Shown: positions 14,394-20,364 of the stretch, in pieces
Position numbering within the stretch: the stretch's first letter is position 1
How the letters are laid out: each line of letters starts with the position of its first letter
DNA from: a virus
Direction: 5' to 3' (one strand)
Length of the DNA: 41,764 nt
Virus record (IMG/VR): IMGVR_UViG_3300046520_000099
Location: 1-41,764 of that record
The notes under the pieces: model-generated
Database searches by the model: none
The model's input: the letters and a program-made list of their open reading frames with translations, nothing else
Told to the model about the DNA's origin: nothing
Made by a program: the position numbers and the translations under genes

Positions 14394-14818
14394 GATTGAT
14401 CCTGCTCGCTTGCTCGTTCGATCGCGTGGTGAAGGAGTGCACTAAACTGCTCCACGGTTAGCGTCTCGCGGCAGACATCCATGAAATGCTTTTCGACTAC
14501 GAGAGCTCCGCTACGTCGTTTGCGCTCGGCATTAATCTCGGCAAGCCTCTGCTGCAAATAGACCATTTCCTTCTTCACGATCGAGCGGCGACGATGCGCC
14601 CAATTGCACCTGCCCTGGCTGGCGCCGGACTCGGGTGCAATGACCGCAGCTAAAGCTACATACTCAGTTTCCAAAGCTGTTTTGCGGGCTACTAGTTCAG
14701 CCTTTTCGCTCATTAGCTTTGCGCCGTCTGATGGTTTCACAGAGTCCGAACCTGCGTCCGACCGCAGACCTGGAATGCGCTCCATGAGTAGCTTAAGATT
14801 GGCGGCGATGCCGTTCAT
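14387..14818 (-). CDS. Coiled-coil phage protein, unknown
   Basis: 143 residues from MNGIAANLKLLMERIPGLRS behind AAGGAG; in-frame codons upstream lack a ribosome site. The middle is a long coiled coil (MSEKAELVARKTALETEYVALA, with a second helix at VYLQQRLAEINAERKRR), ending HHAIERASEQDQSC. No family recognised. ATGA overlap links it to the Ref-like gene upstream. Confidence 0.65.
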   Translation of the reverse strand: MNGIAANLKLLMERIPGLRSDAGSDSVKPSDGAKLMSEKAELVARKTALETEYVALAAVIAPESGASQGRCNWAHRRRSIVKKEMVYLQQRLAEINAERKRRSGALVVEKHFMDVCRETLTVEQFSALLHHAIERASEQDQSC

Positions 14819-15282
14819 GCTGTTTCTCCTTGGGTGTTCCATCCGATCTTTGCCACGCACTCGGCCAACAGATCCATCTGCGTGCCGTAGCGCTCTTCAA
14901 AGCGTGCCTTGTAGGGGTGAACTGCGATCAGGGACGGATCGGCCCCGGTGCCATCCTGGTGATGCCCAGCGCAAAGCGGCAGCACGTACATGTGCGCATT
15001 CACCGCGGTACGGCCTGCGATGTGATGCAGAGAGATCCAGGGATTGACGTGGCCGTCCTTCAGGCATGCGATGCAGCCGATTGCTGCAACGTCGTTCATG
15101 AAACGGCGCTCGAGCGCGGTAGGCGTACGGCCCTTCATGCCACGCGATTTGATGCCAACCACCTTCTTGGTGATCTGCTCCTTTGCGCGTCGCAGAAAGC
15201 CTGTGCGCTTCAAGGGAGTCTTCTGCTGCAGCGGTGTCGTGCGCTTCAGGGGTGACGATTGCTTCATGCGCAGGTAGGTCAT
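14815..15282 (-). CDS. Ref-like HNH nuclease
   Basis: 155 residues. A basic, Pro/Lys/Thr-rich disordered N-terminus (about 1-60; SSPLKRTTPLQQKTPLKRTG) precedes IGCIACLKDGHVNPWISLHH, IAGRTAVNAHMYVLPLCAGH and HQDG..IAVHPYKARFEERYG. This matches the Ref family (phage P1 recombination-enhancement function), an HNH nuclease that cuts at RecA-bound displacement loops. The basic tail is typical of Ref DNA binding. It sits in an operon with RusA and NinX, so it fits phage recombination. The start is set by ATGA overlap. Confidence 0.8.
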   Translation of the reverse strand: MTYLRMKQSSPLKRTTPLQQKTPLKRTGFLRRAKEQITKKVVGIKSRGMKGRTPTALERRFMNDVAAIGCIACLKDGHVNPWISLHHIAGRTAVNAHMYVLPLCAGHHQDGTGADPSLIAVHPYKARFEERYGTQMDLLAECVAKIGWNTQGETA

Positions 15283-15590
15283 GGCATCACCATGGCCGTG
15301 CCGAACAGGTACACCAGCGCGTCCCACTGCGCCGGGGTGGCATGCTTCACCGCCAGCGAAGGGCGCTGCTCGGTCACGGCCTCGTAGCCGCGGCGGACTT
15401 CGTAGATGCCAGGGCGTGATGGCAGCTGGACTGCGCGAATCGCCTCTTTTCGCTGCAGCTGCGCGACGGTGATGGCGATGAAGCTGCGCGGGAGGTTCAC
15501 GATCCGCACCAGCTCGAAGATCGTCACACCGGGCTTTTGCTTGATCACCTTCAGAATGCGAGCGCGATCTTTGTTTGCGATGGCAATCAT
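15279..15590 (-). CDS. Small winged-helix protein
   Basis: 103 residues. KDRARILKVIKQKPGVTIFE, LVRIVNLPRSFIAITVAQLQ and RKEAIRAVQLPSRPGIYEVR form a helix-turn-helix with a wing. The C-terminus (TPAQWDALVYLFG) is a helix. A likely regulator or accessory DNA-binding protein. The ribosome site is weak, and the start lies one base from the stop of the YdaT-like gene, so it probably depends on coupling. Confidence 0.6.
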   Translation of the reverse strand: MIAIANKDRARILKVIKQKPGVTIFELVRIVNLPRSFIAITVAQLQRKEAIRAVQLPSRPGIYEVRRGYEAVTEQRPSLAVKHATPAQWDALVYLFGTAMVMP

Positions 15591-15591
15591 G

Positions 15592-16152
15592 TCAGTGCAC
15601 CGATCCAGCACGCAAAGCGCGCAAGGTTTCACAAGCCGATTCGCGGACGTCGGCGATCTCCTTGCATACCTCCTCTACCTCTGACGCGCTGGGGTGAGCG
15701 CTCAAGGCTAGAATCTTGGTGGCTGCCTCAGCCCCCTCTTTGATCAAGGTGCTGGCGTGGGTTGCAGCATTGAACTCGGTCGCCGTGCTGACATCTGCGA
15801 TACATACTTCAAGGCTCAACGGGCGAAGTATTTGGCCGATGCATTGCAGCTTCAAATCGACAGGCAGCGCGGCGAGGATCGACGGCAGGAAGTTCGCAGG
15901 CAGCAGCGTGCAGTCCTTCGTTTCATCGTCGAGCCAACGAAACACGCGCTCAGCATTGACTTTCATGCGGCCGAACGTGTCGCGGGTATGTGGGTCGAAG
16001 TCGATACCGGTGACGGACGGACCATTGATTTCGCCATGCTTCTTGACGATTTCGTCCACGACCGTTTCGCGGCTCCATCCTTCGCGCCGGCGCCACTCCG
16101 TTACTGCGGCGCGTACCACACTAATCAGGGTTGTCTGTGATTCGTTACGCAT
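15592..16152 (-). CDS. YdaT-like regulator (CII position)
   Basis: 186 residues. The N-terminal half has VVRAAVTEWRRREGWSRETV, VNAERVFRWLDDET and LLPANFLPSILAALPVDLKL, which resemble the YdaT domain of Rac-type prophages. The C-terminal half is a helical extension (HASTLIKEGAEAATKILAL). It is the second gene of the leftward early operon, after the YdaS/Cro-like gene, which is where CII sits in lambdoid phages and where YdaT-like proteins occur. A DNA-binding CII-like role is inferred. GGAG lies 10 bases upstream of the ATG. Confidence 0.65.
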   Translation of the reverse strand: MRNESQTTLISVVRAAVTEWRRREGWSRETVVDEIVKKHGEINGPSVTGIDFDPHTRDTFGRMKVNAERVFRWLDDETKDCTLLPANFLPSILAALPVDLKLQCIGQILRPLSLEVCIADVSTATEFNAATHASTLIKEGAEAATKILALSAHPSASEVEEVCKEIADVRESACETLRALRAGSVH

Positions 16153-16350
16153 GGCGTTTGACTCCGTTGTGGCTACTGTGTATGTACAAAACTAGGGGCT
16201 TCAATGGATACGTTCTCGGTCTATCTCTTCGACTTTTCCCGCCTGGCGCCTGGGCTTCTCAAGAACTATTGCGTCATTCTTCCTGGAGGCCGAGAAGGCT
16301 CTGTCGACGTTGGTGCTGCCGACGATGCTGGAGCGGCTTTGGGTCGGGGC

Positions 16351-16611
16351 TTACATCGCTGGGCGTCGCGGTCGCCGCTTGGGTCGGCCGGGTTTATTCG
16401 CACGTACGAATGCCCAGTCGACTTTGGCGTTCAGATCCTCGCAGCGTTCGCCGGTCAATTTTTCGATGACTGGGCAATACTCAGGTGGGACGCCGTTGAC
16501 CAGCCATTGCTGCACGACTTGATAGCGGACCTTCAACGCATCGGAAAACGCCTTGAGGGTCGGGTATTGAGCGATCGCTCGGGATAGAGCTTGATGAGAT
16601 GAGGTATCCAT
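16351..16611 (-). CDS. YdaS-like Cro-type DNA-binding protein
   Basis: 86 residues. A helix-turn-helix ALSRAIAQYPTLKAFSDALK / VRYQVVQQWLVNGVPPEYC / PVIEKLTGERCEDLN matches the YdaS pattern (VxxWxxxGVPxxxCxxIExxTGxxxxxxDL). The C-terminus is very basic (KPGRPKRRPRRPAM). It is first in the leftward operon and divergent from the CI-like gene, so it is the functional Cro. The ATG sits where transcription from the promoter just upstream would begin, suggesting leaderless translation. An alternative ATG three codons upstream would be untranslated in that case. Confidence 0.8.
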   Translation of the reverse strand: MDTSSHQALSRAIAQYPTLKAFSDALKVRYQVVQQWLVNGVPPEYCPVIEKLTGERCEDLNAKVDWAFVRANKPGRPKRRPRRPAM

Positions 16612-16646
16612 GAAACCCATTGTACTAGAAAATCTAGCAGACACAA
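16612..16646 (-). promoter_or_regulatory. Leftward early promoter (PR-like)
   Basis: On the minus strand TTGTGT and TACAAT are separated by 16 bp. The expected transcription start is at or beside the cro-like ATG, giving a leaderless mRNA. The spacer holds a perfect palindrome that would be the repressor operator. Confidence 0.65.
16625..16637. promoter_or_regulatory. Palindromic operator in the PR-like spacer
   Basis: CTAGA-AAA-TCTAG, 13 bp with two-fold symmetry, placed between -35 and -10. A related ACTAG half-site lies at 16667-16671 on the CI side, and ACTAG repeats recur at the rightward promoter (18104-18135). Confidence 0.55.
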
Positions 16647-16693
16647 GAAAATTCTGTGTATCCGGTACTAGTCGTTCTTGGCATAGTTGCGGA

Positions 16694-17095
16694 ATGAGCA
16701 TCCATCAACGAATCAAGCAGAAGCGCATCGAGCGCGGCTTCCAAAGCCAAGAGGCCCTAGCGAAGGCTGTGGGCGTGGTTTGGCAGACTGTTCAGCAATG
16801 GGAAAACGAGGATGGTACGGCGCCGAATCGCAACCGGATCAAGAAGGTTGCGGAAGTGTTGGGCACAACGCCTGAATGGCTGTTGACCGGCGCCGGGGAA
16901 GATTCGCCGCCTACCAGCGGAGAGAGCCGCGGCGAGCGCCAGGCCCCTAACTTGCAGTGGGTATCAGAAGATGAAGCTGCGTTACTTAGTGAGTACCGCA
17001 GGAAGACCGAGAGCGGGAAGAACTCGCTCCTGGTGATGGCCAGAGCGCTTCCCAGTGCGGACAACGCGGCCATCGCTGACCACAAGGCTAAGTGA
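16694..17095 (+). CDS. Short CI-like XRE repressor without peptidase domain
   Basis: 133 residues. XRE helix-turn-helix at about 4-65 (RIKQKRIERGFQSQEALAKA, VVWQTVQQWENEDG, KVAEVLGTTPEWLLTG). The remainder (70-133) is short, with a charged helix (ALLSEYRRKTESGKNSLLVM). The Ser-Lys peptidase S24/LexA-type domain that lets CI proteins self-cleave with RecA is absent. Divergent from the Cro-like gene with shared operator DNA. The start MSIHQRIKQK is preceded by only TGCGGA and may be leaderless. It likely maintains lysogeny; induction must use another route. Confidence 0.8.
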   Translation: MSIHQRIKQKRIERGFQSQEALAKAVGVVWQTVQQWENEDGTAPNRNRIKKVAEVLGTTPEWLLTGAGEDSPPTSGESRGERQAPNLQWVSEDEAALLSEYRRKTESGKNSLLVMARALPSADNAAIADHKAK

Positions 17096-17248
17096 CACAG
17101 GACGTGCCAGCGAAACCTTGGCAGGTTTTGGGAACGCGGCCGCCATTGCTTCGATCACGGCCACGACCTCGGCGTGCTTTTGTGGATTGAGCTCGCTGAG
17201 CGCGGCGAGAACTCGATGTTTGGTCGACTCTTCGTTATGGTTCGTCAT
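16982..17248 (-). CDS. Possible antisense gene overlapping the repressor 3' end
   Basis: 88 codons. The first 50 or so residues (RVLAALSELNPQKHAEVVAV, IEAMAAAFPKPAKVSL) look like a genuine helical protein, but the second half is antisense to the repressor. No ribosome site precedes the ATG. It may be a real small gene or a shadow. Even untranslated, a minus transcript here would be antisense to the cI-like mRNA. Confidence 0.3.
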   Translation of the reverse strand: MTNHNEESTKHRVLAALSELNPQKHAEVVAVIEAMAAAFPKPAKVSLARPVSLSLVVSDGRVVRTGKRSGHHQERVLPALGLPAVLTK

Positions 17249-17478
17249 CGAGACACTCTAGTGGTGGTTGGAAACAGGAGTAACGCCCAGGTAGTGCGAA
17301 GGCTTTAGCGAGTTATCCAAGCCGCCCCCCTATACTGCAGCTCGCAAGCATCCAACTACCATAAATTCATTATCACACGCCGCTAAGCAATACTTTCTCA
17401 CGAATAACCACTAAACAACTGCCTTCATGATGAAGGCACTTTACTGTATTTTTCTAGCAACATGGAAAAATTGGGGGT
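17249..17478. other. Intergenic region between repressor and Arc-like gene
   Basis: AT-richer than its surroundings, no gene. Contains the 17420-17438 palindrome and the presumed Arc-like promoter. A TTACTGTATTTTT tract follows the palindrome, so the palindrome could also act as a terminator for rightward transcription from the repressor. Confidence 0.5.
17420..17438. promoter_or_regulatory. 19-bp near-perfect palindrome upstream of the Arc-like gene
   Basis: TGCCTTCAT-G-ATGAAGGCA: 9-bp arms around one base, 40 bp before the Arc-like start. Size and symmetry suit a dimeric ribbon-helix-helix or HTH operator, possibly autoregulatory. As RNA it is a hairpin followed by a T-rich tract. Confidence 0.55.
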
Positions 17479-17709
17479 ATGAAAACACCTCCAATTCGGC
17501 AACATCAACAGAAGAATCACATCAAGACCGCGCTTCGCATACCGACGGCCCTACATGAAGAACTAGTGGCGGCTGCGGAGAGGAATGGTCACTCACTTAA
17601 TGCAGAGATGCTTTCGCGCTTGAGTGCATCCCCTCTAGACGACATCAAGCAGCAGAACGAAGAGCTGAAAATGATGCTGCACCAGGTGTTGGGGCACCTG
17701 CGAAGCTAG
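17479..17709 (+). CDS. Arc-like ribbon-helix-helix repressor
   Basis: 76 residues. KTALRIPTALHEELVAAAER and NGHSLNAEMLSRL (about 16-48) form the beta-alpha-alpha ribbon-helix-helix of the Arc/Mnt family. The C-terminus is a coiled coil (IKQQNEELKMMLHQVLGHL) that may give a tetramer. TTGGGGGT precedes the ATG. In P22 Arc controls antirepressor synthesis next to its immunity region; here the gene likewise sits by the switch and just before the LexA-controlled unit, so control of that unit or of the rightward promoter is a reasonable inference. Confidence 0.8.
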   Translation: MKTPPIRQHQQKNHIKTALRIPTALHEELVAAAERNGHSLNAEMLSRLSASPLDDIKQQNEELKMMLHQVLGHLRS

Positions 17710-17777
17710 CGTTCCTGGGAATTCGGTATAAGTGTCCATACGATTCTATGCCAAAAGAAATAGTCGTTGCGTGCTGA

Positions 17778-17806
17778 TTGTTTCCATGTGTAACTACAGA
17801 TACATA
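17778..17806 (+). promoter_or_regulatory. Promoter of the LexA-controlled short unit
   Basis: TTGTTT and TACATA with 17 bp spacing. The predicted start is about 17813, a few bases before the LexA box, so bound LexA would block early elongation or open-complex escape. Confidence 0.45.
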
Positions 17807-17819
17807 CCAGCGTGAAATA

Positions 17820-17835
17820 CTGTTTATTTATACAG
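17820..17835. promoter_or_regulatory. LexA (SOS) box
   Basis: CTGTTTATTTATACAG, with flanking TA/TA, matches the CTGT-N8-ACAG consensus perfectly and has an AT-rich core as strong sites do. It places the adjacent short transcription unit under direct SOS control. Confidence 0.8.
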
Positions 17836-17872
17836 TAGTGTACATGGTTCCGCTCAGCTGATCTACTAGATT

Positions 17873-17998
17873 ATGTTGCTTCGGCACCAGTTAACCTGCT
17901 GGCGTTCAGCGCAAGAGCTGGTGCGCGCAGATCCTAATGCGCGCCGGCCTAGCGATAAACGGCGCCGAGAAAAATCCACTCCCTCTCGCTTGCACTAG
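17873..17998 (+). CDS. 41-codon ORF in an SOS-controlled short transcript (peptide or sRNA)
   Basis: Only frame of note between the LexA box and a terminator. The product would be basic (MLLRHQLTCWRSAQELVRAD, then an Arg/Lys-rich tail). No ribosome site is seen, so the transcript (about 17813-18045) may instead be a small RNA: GCACCAG (17884-17890) and CTGGTGC (17918-17924) are perfect 7-bp arms. Small SOS-expressed phage products next to immunity genes include antirepressors such as Tum of 186; nothing in the sequence proves that here. Confidence 0.4.
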   Translation: MLLRHQLTCWRSAQELVRADPNARRPSDKRRREKSTPSRLH

Positions 17999-18024
17999 GC
18001 GCAGCCTGGCCTTGCGTCAAATCG

Positions 18025-18048
18025 TCCCGCCAAGTGCGGGATTTTTTT
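18025..18048 (+). terminator. Rho-independent terminator ending the SOS unit
   Basis: TCCCGC/GCGGGA (6 bp, 5-base loop) followed by seven T. It isolates the short LexA-controlled unit from the rightward operon promoter 70 bp downstream. Confidence 0.9.
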
Positions 18049-18103
18049 CGTCTGCACCAAACAACAGACTCGTTGACCAGGTTAAAACAACATCCGTAAA
18101 AAT

Positions 18104-18135
18104 TTACTAGTTTTTCTTGTCTTACTAGTTTTTCT
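18104..18135. repeat. Direct repeat of 14 bp overlapping the rightward promoter
   Basis: TTACTAGTTTTTCT occurs at 18104-18117 and 18122-18135, centre distance 18 bp, so both copies face the same side of the helix roughly two turns apart. They cover the -35 and spacer. Likely repressor operators; they share ACTAG with the 16625 operator. Confidence 0.7.
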
Positions 18136-18145
18136 GGCGTATAGT
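18117..18145 (+). promoter_or_regulatory. Rightward operon promoter (PL-like)
   Basis: TTGTCT-17-TATAGT, about 25 bp upstream of the ribosome site of the first rightward gene. The best match to a sigma70 promoter in the switch region, and overlapped by the direct repeats. Confidence 0.75.
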
Positions 18146-18177
18146 GGTTTCTAACGCAGCACCACTTGGAGCAGACG

Positions 18178-18321
18178 ATGAAACCGATCTACGCATACAC
18201 CGCCCTGCTCCTACTTGGCTTTTTCCTGGCAGTCGTCTTCGGCCTGGTGCTCGTCGAAGAAATCCACAAGGTTACTTACGCAGTTTCCAGCAGGTTAAAC
18301 GACAACCAACAGGGAGCTTGA
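18178..18321 (+). CDS. 47-residue membrane protein
   Basis: MKPIYAYTALLLLGFFLAVV and FGLVLVEEIH make one clear membrane helix (about 5-28); the tail is polar. GGAG at 7-base spacing. First gene of the rightward operon, the place where lambdoid phages keep host-takeover or superinfection proteins. Function unknown. Confidence 0.75.
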   Translation: MKPIYAYTALLLLGFFLAVVFGLVLVEEIHKVTYAVSSRLNDNQQGA

Positions 18322-18322
18322 A

Positions 18323-18457
18323 ATGCCTACGCCTCAGCAGGTCAGGGATTGGATGAAGCAGCGCCAGGTGGAGAAATCGCCGCCCCCGACGCCGGAACAG
18401 GTCCGCCAGCAGCTTGGCTGGCATCTCCTGAACAAAGCGCCCGAGTGCGCTCGCTGA
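18323..18457 (+). CDS. 44-residue phage protein
   Basis: MPTPQQVRDWMKQRQVEKSP / PPTPEQVRQQLGWHLLN. Two short helices around a proline hinge, with a repeated P(T/S)P(E/Q)QVR motif. I recall this type as conserved in beta-proteobacterial phages. The start lies one base after the upstream stop. Function unknown. Confidence 0.65.
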   Translation: MPTPQQVRDWMKQRQVEKSPPPTPEQVRQQLGWHLLNKAPECAR

Positions 18458-18467
18458 GGAGGCTGCG

Positions 18468-18764
18468 ATGAAGCTCGGTTCGAAACTCCTGTATGCCGGC
18501 TACGACCACTACGGCGCCAAGCTGGATCTCTACGGCCTCCGCGCCAGTGAAGATGAAGGATACGTAGTCACCGATGTGATGCGCGCCGGGACTTCGCTGA
18601 ACCTGACCTACCTGTTTAGCGACAAGTGCCTGGACGAGATGGGTTTTTGGATGGACGCCGGTCTTCACGAAGAATACCTGCTGTCGATTCAAGAGGCGAA
18701 GGCCGACATTGCCTTGCGCGACAGGCAAATGGCGCAGTTCGATCACCAATGGAGGTCGCTTTGA
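18468..18764 (+). CDS. 98-residue phage protein, unknown
   Basis: Beta-rich N-terminal half (MKLGSKLLYAGYDHYGAKLD), then GFWMDAGLHEEYLLSIQEAK and a helical charged C-terminus. Ribosome site GAGG at 18457. No family recognised. The stop overlaps the next start by TTGA. Confidence 0.65.
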   Translation: MKLGSKLLYAGYDHYGAKLDLYGLRASEDEGYVVTDVMRAGTSLNLTYLFSDKCLDEMGFWMDAGLHEEYLLSIQEAKADIALRDRQMAQFDHQWRSL

Positions 18765-18994
18765 TCTCCGGGAACCAGGCGCTGCGGTTTGAGATCGATG
18801 ACATGCGCCTAATGCCGCACCCCGCAAAGCAGTGGGAGATCGATCACAAACACGGCGCCGTCCGCGCCATTGCGAAATACATGTGCCCGAGTGAAGGGCT
18901 GGTGAAAGAAGCGCTAGCAGAGCTTGATGCGCTTCACACCGAAGCACCAGTTAAGCGGTACGAGCGGCGAGTAGTTGAGCCAGTCAGCGGTTGA
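18761..18994 (+). CDS. 77-residue phage protein (TTG start)
   Basis: The TTG follows GGAGG by five bases and overlaps the upstream stop (TTGA), which decides the start; an in-frame ATG at 18749 lacks a ribosome site. Product: ISGNQALRFEIDDMRLMPHP, then AVRAIAKYMCPSEGLVKEAL and a basic tail. Unrecognised. Last gene before a 600-bp gene-free stretch. Confidence 0.6.
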   Translation: MISGNQALRFEIDDMRLMPHPAKQWEIDHKHGAVRAIAKYMCPSEGLVKEALAELDALHTEAPVKRYERRVVEPVSG

Positions 18995-19006
18995 TGTTCG
19001 ACCCAA

Positions 19007-19600
19007 GCCGGTAGTGGGGAGATAACACCGGCAGGCATGTGTGCGAAGGCGTGACATGCATGGCAGTCCGGAACTAGACGGACGTTACAAGAGAGTCGGT
19101 TGTGCTGCATGTGCCCATTCCGTGAGGCGTATGCAGCGGCTGTCACGGAGCGTACAGGGAAACCTGGGCAGCCGATTCCCTTGTAACTGAACCAAAGAGG
19201 TGAGCCAGTGTGACACCAGAACGGGAGCGCGGCGCTCCTTAGCACAACCCGCCGCTTGCCCTGATCTCGGGTCAAAACATAGAGGGAGTGGGATCTCAAA
19301 TGCCCTGGCAGCCTGGAACAGACAGGCACCACACAGAAGCGGAATGCGCAGGCTGATGCGCAATGCGAGGCGAGAGCATGGACGAATTTCTCGCGGCGGT
19401 CTTGCGTGATAACGATCGCATTTGACTGTCTTGTGACTAGTGCAAAGCCGGAGATCAGCACCGGCCCGCTTCTGTGTGGTGACCGCATGACTGGAACTGT
19501 CTGGCTAGTACCCAGACCGGAAGCGCGAGCGGGTAGCAAGGACCGCCGCCACTCACGAGAGAGCGAAAGCCGCCCGGCGCCACACCTAACAACGATAGCG
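19007..19600 (+). ncRNA. Candidate large structured RNA in a gene-free 617-bp stretch
   Basis: No coding frame is credible; a long open minus frame has non-protein composition. The plus strand folds into many exact stems: GCCGGT/ACCGGC (19007-19032), GCATGT/ACATGC (19035-19059), GTCCG/CGGAC (19066-19083), a two-part 15-bp stem (19084-19099 with 19172-19187) enclosing CCGTGA/TCACGG (19120-19148) and a GAAA-capped CAGG/CCTG hairpin (19155-19166), GGAGC/GCTCC (19224-19238), a 16-bp perfect stem (19327-19342 with 19466-19481) and GTCTGG/CCAGAC (19499-19517). A ribosome site for the next gene follows at 19602. Lies within a plus operon, so it is probably transcribed. Confidence 0.6.
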
Positions 19601-19612
19601 AGGAGAGAACAA

Positions 19613-19933
19613 ATGGACATGAAGCATACGCCCGGACCATGGCAATTCGACGCGCAGGACGACGCACACGTTGTCAGTGACGACTACCACGTCATCCGCG
19701 CAGGCTGCGGCTACTTGGCGGAAGCGAAGGAGGAGCGTGAGCCGGGTTTCCGTATCGCCGGGCACATGACCGAAGCCGACGCGCGCCTGATCGCGGCGGC
19801 GCCGGACCTGCTGGCGGCGCTGCAGTCGATCTTGCCCGACGCTGTCGGCAACCACATCGGCGGTCCAGATACGCAAGTGCGCATCGACTCTGCTCGCGCC
19901 GCCATCGCAAAGGCCACCAGGGGCGCAGCATGA
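19613..19933 (+). CDS. KHTPGPW-family phage protein
   Basis: 106 residues. The start MDMKHTPGPW and the later block EADARLIAAAPDLLAALQSI are the two signatures of a very common small phage family of unknown function; the helical C-terminus continues with IDSARAAIAKA. GAGGAG precedes the ATG. First gene after the structured region, whose last hairpins lie in its leader. Confidence 0.85.
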   Translation: MDMKHTPGPWQFDAQDDAHVVSDDYHVIRAGCGYLAEAKEEREPGFRIAGHMTEADARLIAAAPDLLAALQSILPDAVGNHIGGPDTQVRIDSARAAIAKATRGAA

Positions 19934-20136
19934 TCGCCACCCGCATCGCCCGCCGCCTAGTGCGCAAGATCACCAAACCCGCCGCCCTTTGGTGGATTAA
20001 CTACCAGCTCGCCCACGCCGAAGAGCGCGCACAGCACTTCCAGAATTTGCGCATGCAGGTCGTGCCGCACGAACTGCGCGAGCGCCGTCGCACCGTGGAA
20101 CTGACGGCAAAGCGTCGCCAGATCGAAAGCTGGTAA
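19930..20136 (+). CDS. 68-residue basic phage protein
   Basis: Arg-rich helices: MIATRIARRLVRKITKPAAL, WWINYQLAHAEERAQHFQNL, and RERRRTVELTAKRRQIESW. A hydrophobic patch PAALWWINYQ is followed by coiled coil. Possibly DNA- or membrane-associated. ATGA overlap with the gene before. Family not named. Confidence 0.65.
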   Translation: MIATRIARRLVRKITKPAALWWINYQLAHAEERAQHFQNLRMQVVPHELRERRRTVELTAKRRQIESW

Positions 20137-20154
20137 CACACCAAAGGAGCAGTC

Positions 20155-20313
20155 ATGGGACTCAATCCGAAAGCAGCGAGCAGTAAGCGCGACCCGTGGG
20201 CGACAGAAGCCATGAACGCGGAAGTCTTCGTGTTGTTGGTGAAGCTGGCCGGCGTGGTTCTGCTGCTCCTGGTGGATGTGGTGGTTCTGGCGTCGGTGAA
20301 TTTTCCGCCCTGA
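20155..20313 (+). CDS. 52-residue membrane protein
   Basis: Polar N-terminus (MGLNPKAASSKRDPWATEAM) and one strong membrane helix (VFVLLVKLAGVVLLLLVDVV). AAAGGAG ribosome site. Unknown function. Confidence 0.7.
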   Translation: MGLNPKAASSKRDPWATEAMNAEVFVLLVKLAGVVLLLLVDVVVLASVNFPP

Positions 20314-20364
20314 TCCGCCACCGGCTGTAAATCGAGCGATCAACAAGAACAAAAGGAGAAGACA

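Noticed and set aside
16152-16351. YdaS/YdaT pair as a toxin-antitoxin system
   Set aside because: The two genes are separated by about 200 bp and occupy the cro and cII positions of the switch, so a regulatory reading is more economical; toxicity cannot be judged from sequence.
19007-19187. Group II or group I self-splicing intron in the structured region
   Set aside because: No domain V-like hairpin, no credible GUGYG/AY boundaries around an interrupted gene, and no intron-encoded protein.
18934-19620. Long minus-strand open frame across the structured region
   Set aside because: Amino-acid composition is that of random high-GC sequence (Cys/His/Arg/Ser-rich, no motif), it opposes a transcribed plus operon, and it overlaps the ends of two real genes.
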